A DNA stretch of 6,699 nt from Bacillota bacterium (GTDB lineage: Bacteria; Bacillota; Bacilli; Alicyclobacillales; SLC66), in the NCBI GenBank assembly GCA_021846145.1, contig JAJZCJ010000178.1, forward strand, positions 1 through 6,699, read 5' to 3'. Shown here piece by piece: positions 6,238 to 6,699 of the stretch. A program made the position numbers and the translations under genes. The notes beneath the pieces are model-generated. The model was not told where the DNA came from. It ran no database searches and saw nothing but the letters and a program-made list of their open reading frames with translations. Within the stretch, counting starts at the first letter, position 1. The number at the start of each line of letters is the position of its first letter.

Positions 6238-6699
6238 ATGATGACACATCGCTTTAATCCGCTCCATGCAGACAGGCTTTTGTCCGCAGAGCGCATGCAA
6301 ATGATTTCACCAGCACAAATTATCGACCATCTTACCATTCAAGCTGATCATATTGTGGCGGATGTTGGTGTAGGGCCAGGGTTCTTCGCAATTCCATTTG
6401 CAAAACATACTGGTAATTTGGTTTATGGTATTGACATCGAACCACACATGTTGACATTATTACTGGATCGTGCAAAACAAGAGCAGGTTCAGTTGGAGGC
6501 AATTCAAGCTAGCGCAGAACAAATTCCACTTGCTGATCAACTTGTAGACCGCACGCTATGTGCTTTTGTTTTGCATGAAGTAAATAACCCCGTAGGGGCG
6601 TTACAGGAATTTAGGCGTATTACAAAAAAGGCAGGGTTAATCGGAATTGTAGAATGGGAGAAAAAAGCCACCAAGCATGGACCTCCCGTAAGATCGGAA
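6238..6699 (+). CDS. Class I SAM-dependent methyltransferase, 3'-truncated by window edge
   Basis: The frame begins at ATG 6238 (a second ATG follows at 6241) after AGGAGGG at 6228-6234 and stays open to the right edge: 154 codons are visible. Motif I, VADVGVGPGFFAIPFA (about residues 40-55), is the SAM-binding glycine loop. YGIDIEPHML (64-73) carries the acidic residue at the end of strand 2. AEQIPLADQLVDRTLCAFVLHEV (93-115) matches motifs II and III of the UbiE/type-11 methyltransferases, and EFRRITKKAGLIGIVEW is the usual post-motif segment. The acceptor is unknown; small-molecule methylation is common in this group. The missing C-terminus cannot be assessed. Confidence 0.9.
   Translation, partial: MMTHRFNPLHADRLLSAERMQMISPAQIIDHLTIQADHIVADVGVGPGFFAIPFAKHTGNLVYGIDIEPHMLTLLLDRAKQEQVQLEAIQASAEQIPLADQLVDRTLCAFVLHEVNNPVGALQEFRRITKKAGLIGIVEWEKKATKHGPPVRSE

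Noticed and set aside
6691..6699. Last nine bases AGATCGGAA equal the start of a common Illumina adapter
   Set aside because: Possible contig-end contamination, but the bases also read in frame as Arg-Ser-Glu after GPPV, which is plausible for this methyltransferase. Too short to decide without the flanking sequence.

Overview
The window looks like a chromosomal stretch of a Gram-positive bacterium of the Bacillota, probably class Bacilli. The genes have strong purine-rich Shine-Dalgarno sequences, GTG and TTG starts are used freely, a CsoR/CstR-family repressor is present, and GC content is moderate by eye. An Alicyclobacillaceae-like relative is a weak guess that I cannot verify.

Layout: (1) positions 2-718 hold the 3' part of an unrecognised membrane-protein ORF that is open at the left edge and contains a G-quadruplex-type motif near its end. 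(2) A promoter at 722-751 carries a CsoR/CstR-type G-tract operator between its -35 and -10 boxes. It drives a rhodanese, a truncated FAD-only thioredoxin-reductase-like protein, and a two-domain glutaredoxin-like protein disulfide oxidoreductase (PDO). (3) After a hairpin at 2412-2453 come a CstR-type persulfide sensor, a membrane-anchored rhodanese and a third rhodanese, closed by a terminator at 3530-3561. (4) mnmA (tRNA 2-thiouridylase) lies convergent on the minus strand. (5) Diverging from mnmA are an amidase-signature enzyme and a class I SAM methyltransferase that runs off the right edge.

The most notable observation is in the PDO gene. Its second redox motif, expected to read C-P-Y-C, reads TGA-P-Y-C, and the frame continues intact for 71 codons to the normal end of the family, including the second cis-proline. 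Directly after the TGA is a hairpin with a perfect 6-bp basal stem, a GC-rich apical stem and a GGU loop 17 nt downstream. These are the geometry and loop content of a bacterial SECIS element. The simplest exciting reading is a previously undescribed selenoprotein: a PDO with a U-x-x-C centre inside a CstR-controlled sulfane-sulfur operon. A recent nonsense mutation or a sequencing error remains possible.

Together the central genes suggest a sulfide/persulfide handling module. CstR (Cys31, Cys60 and no copper-ligand His) would sense reactive sulfur through the operator at 729-744. Three rhodaneses (one at the membrane, two cytosolic paralogs) would move sulfane sulfur. The PDO and FAD protein would reduce or exchange disulfides, persulfides or selenenylsulfides.
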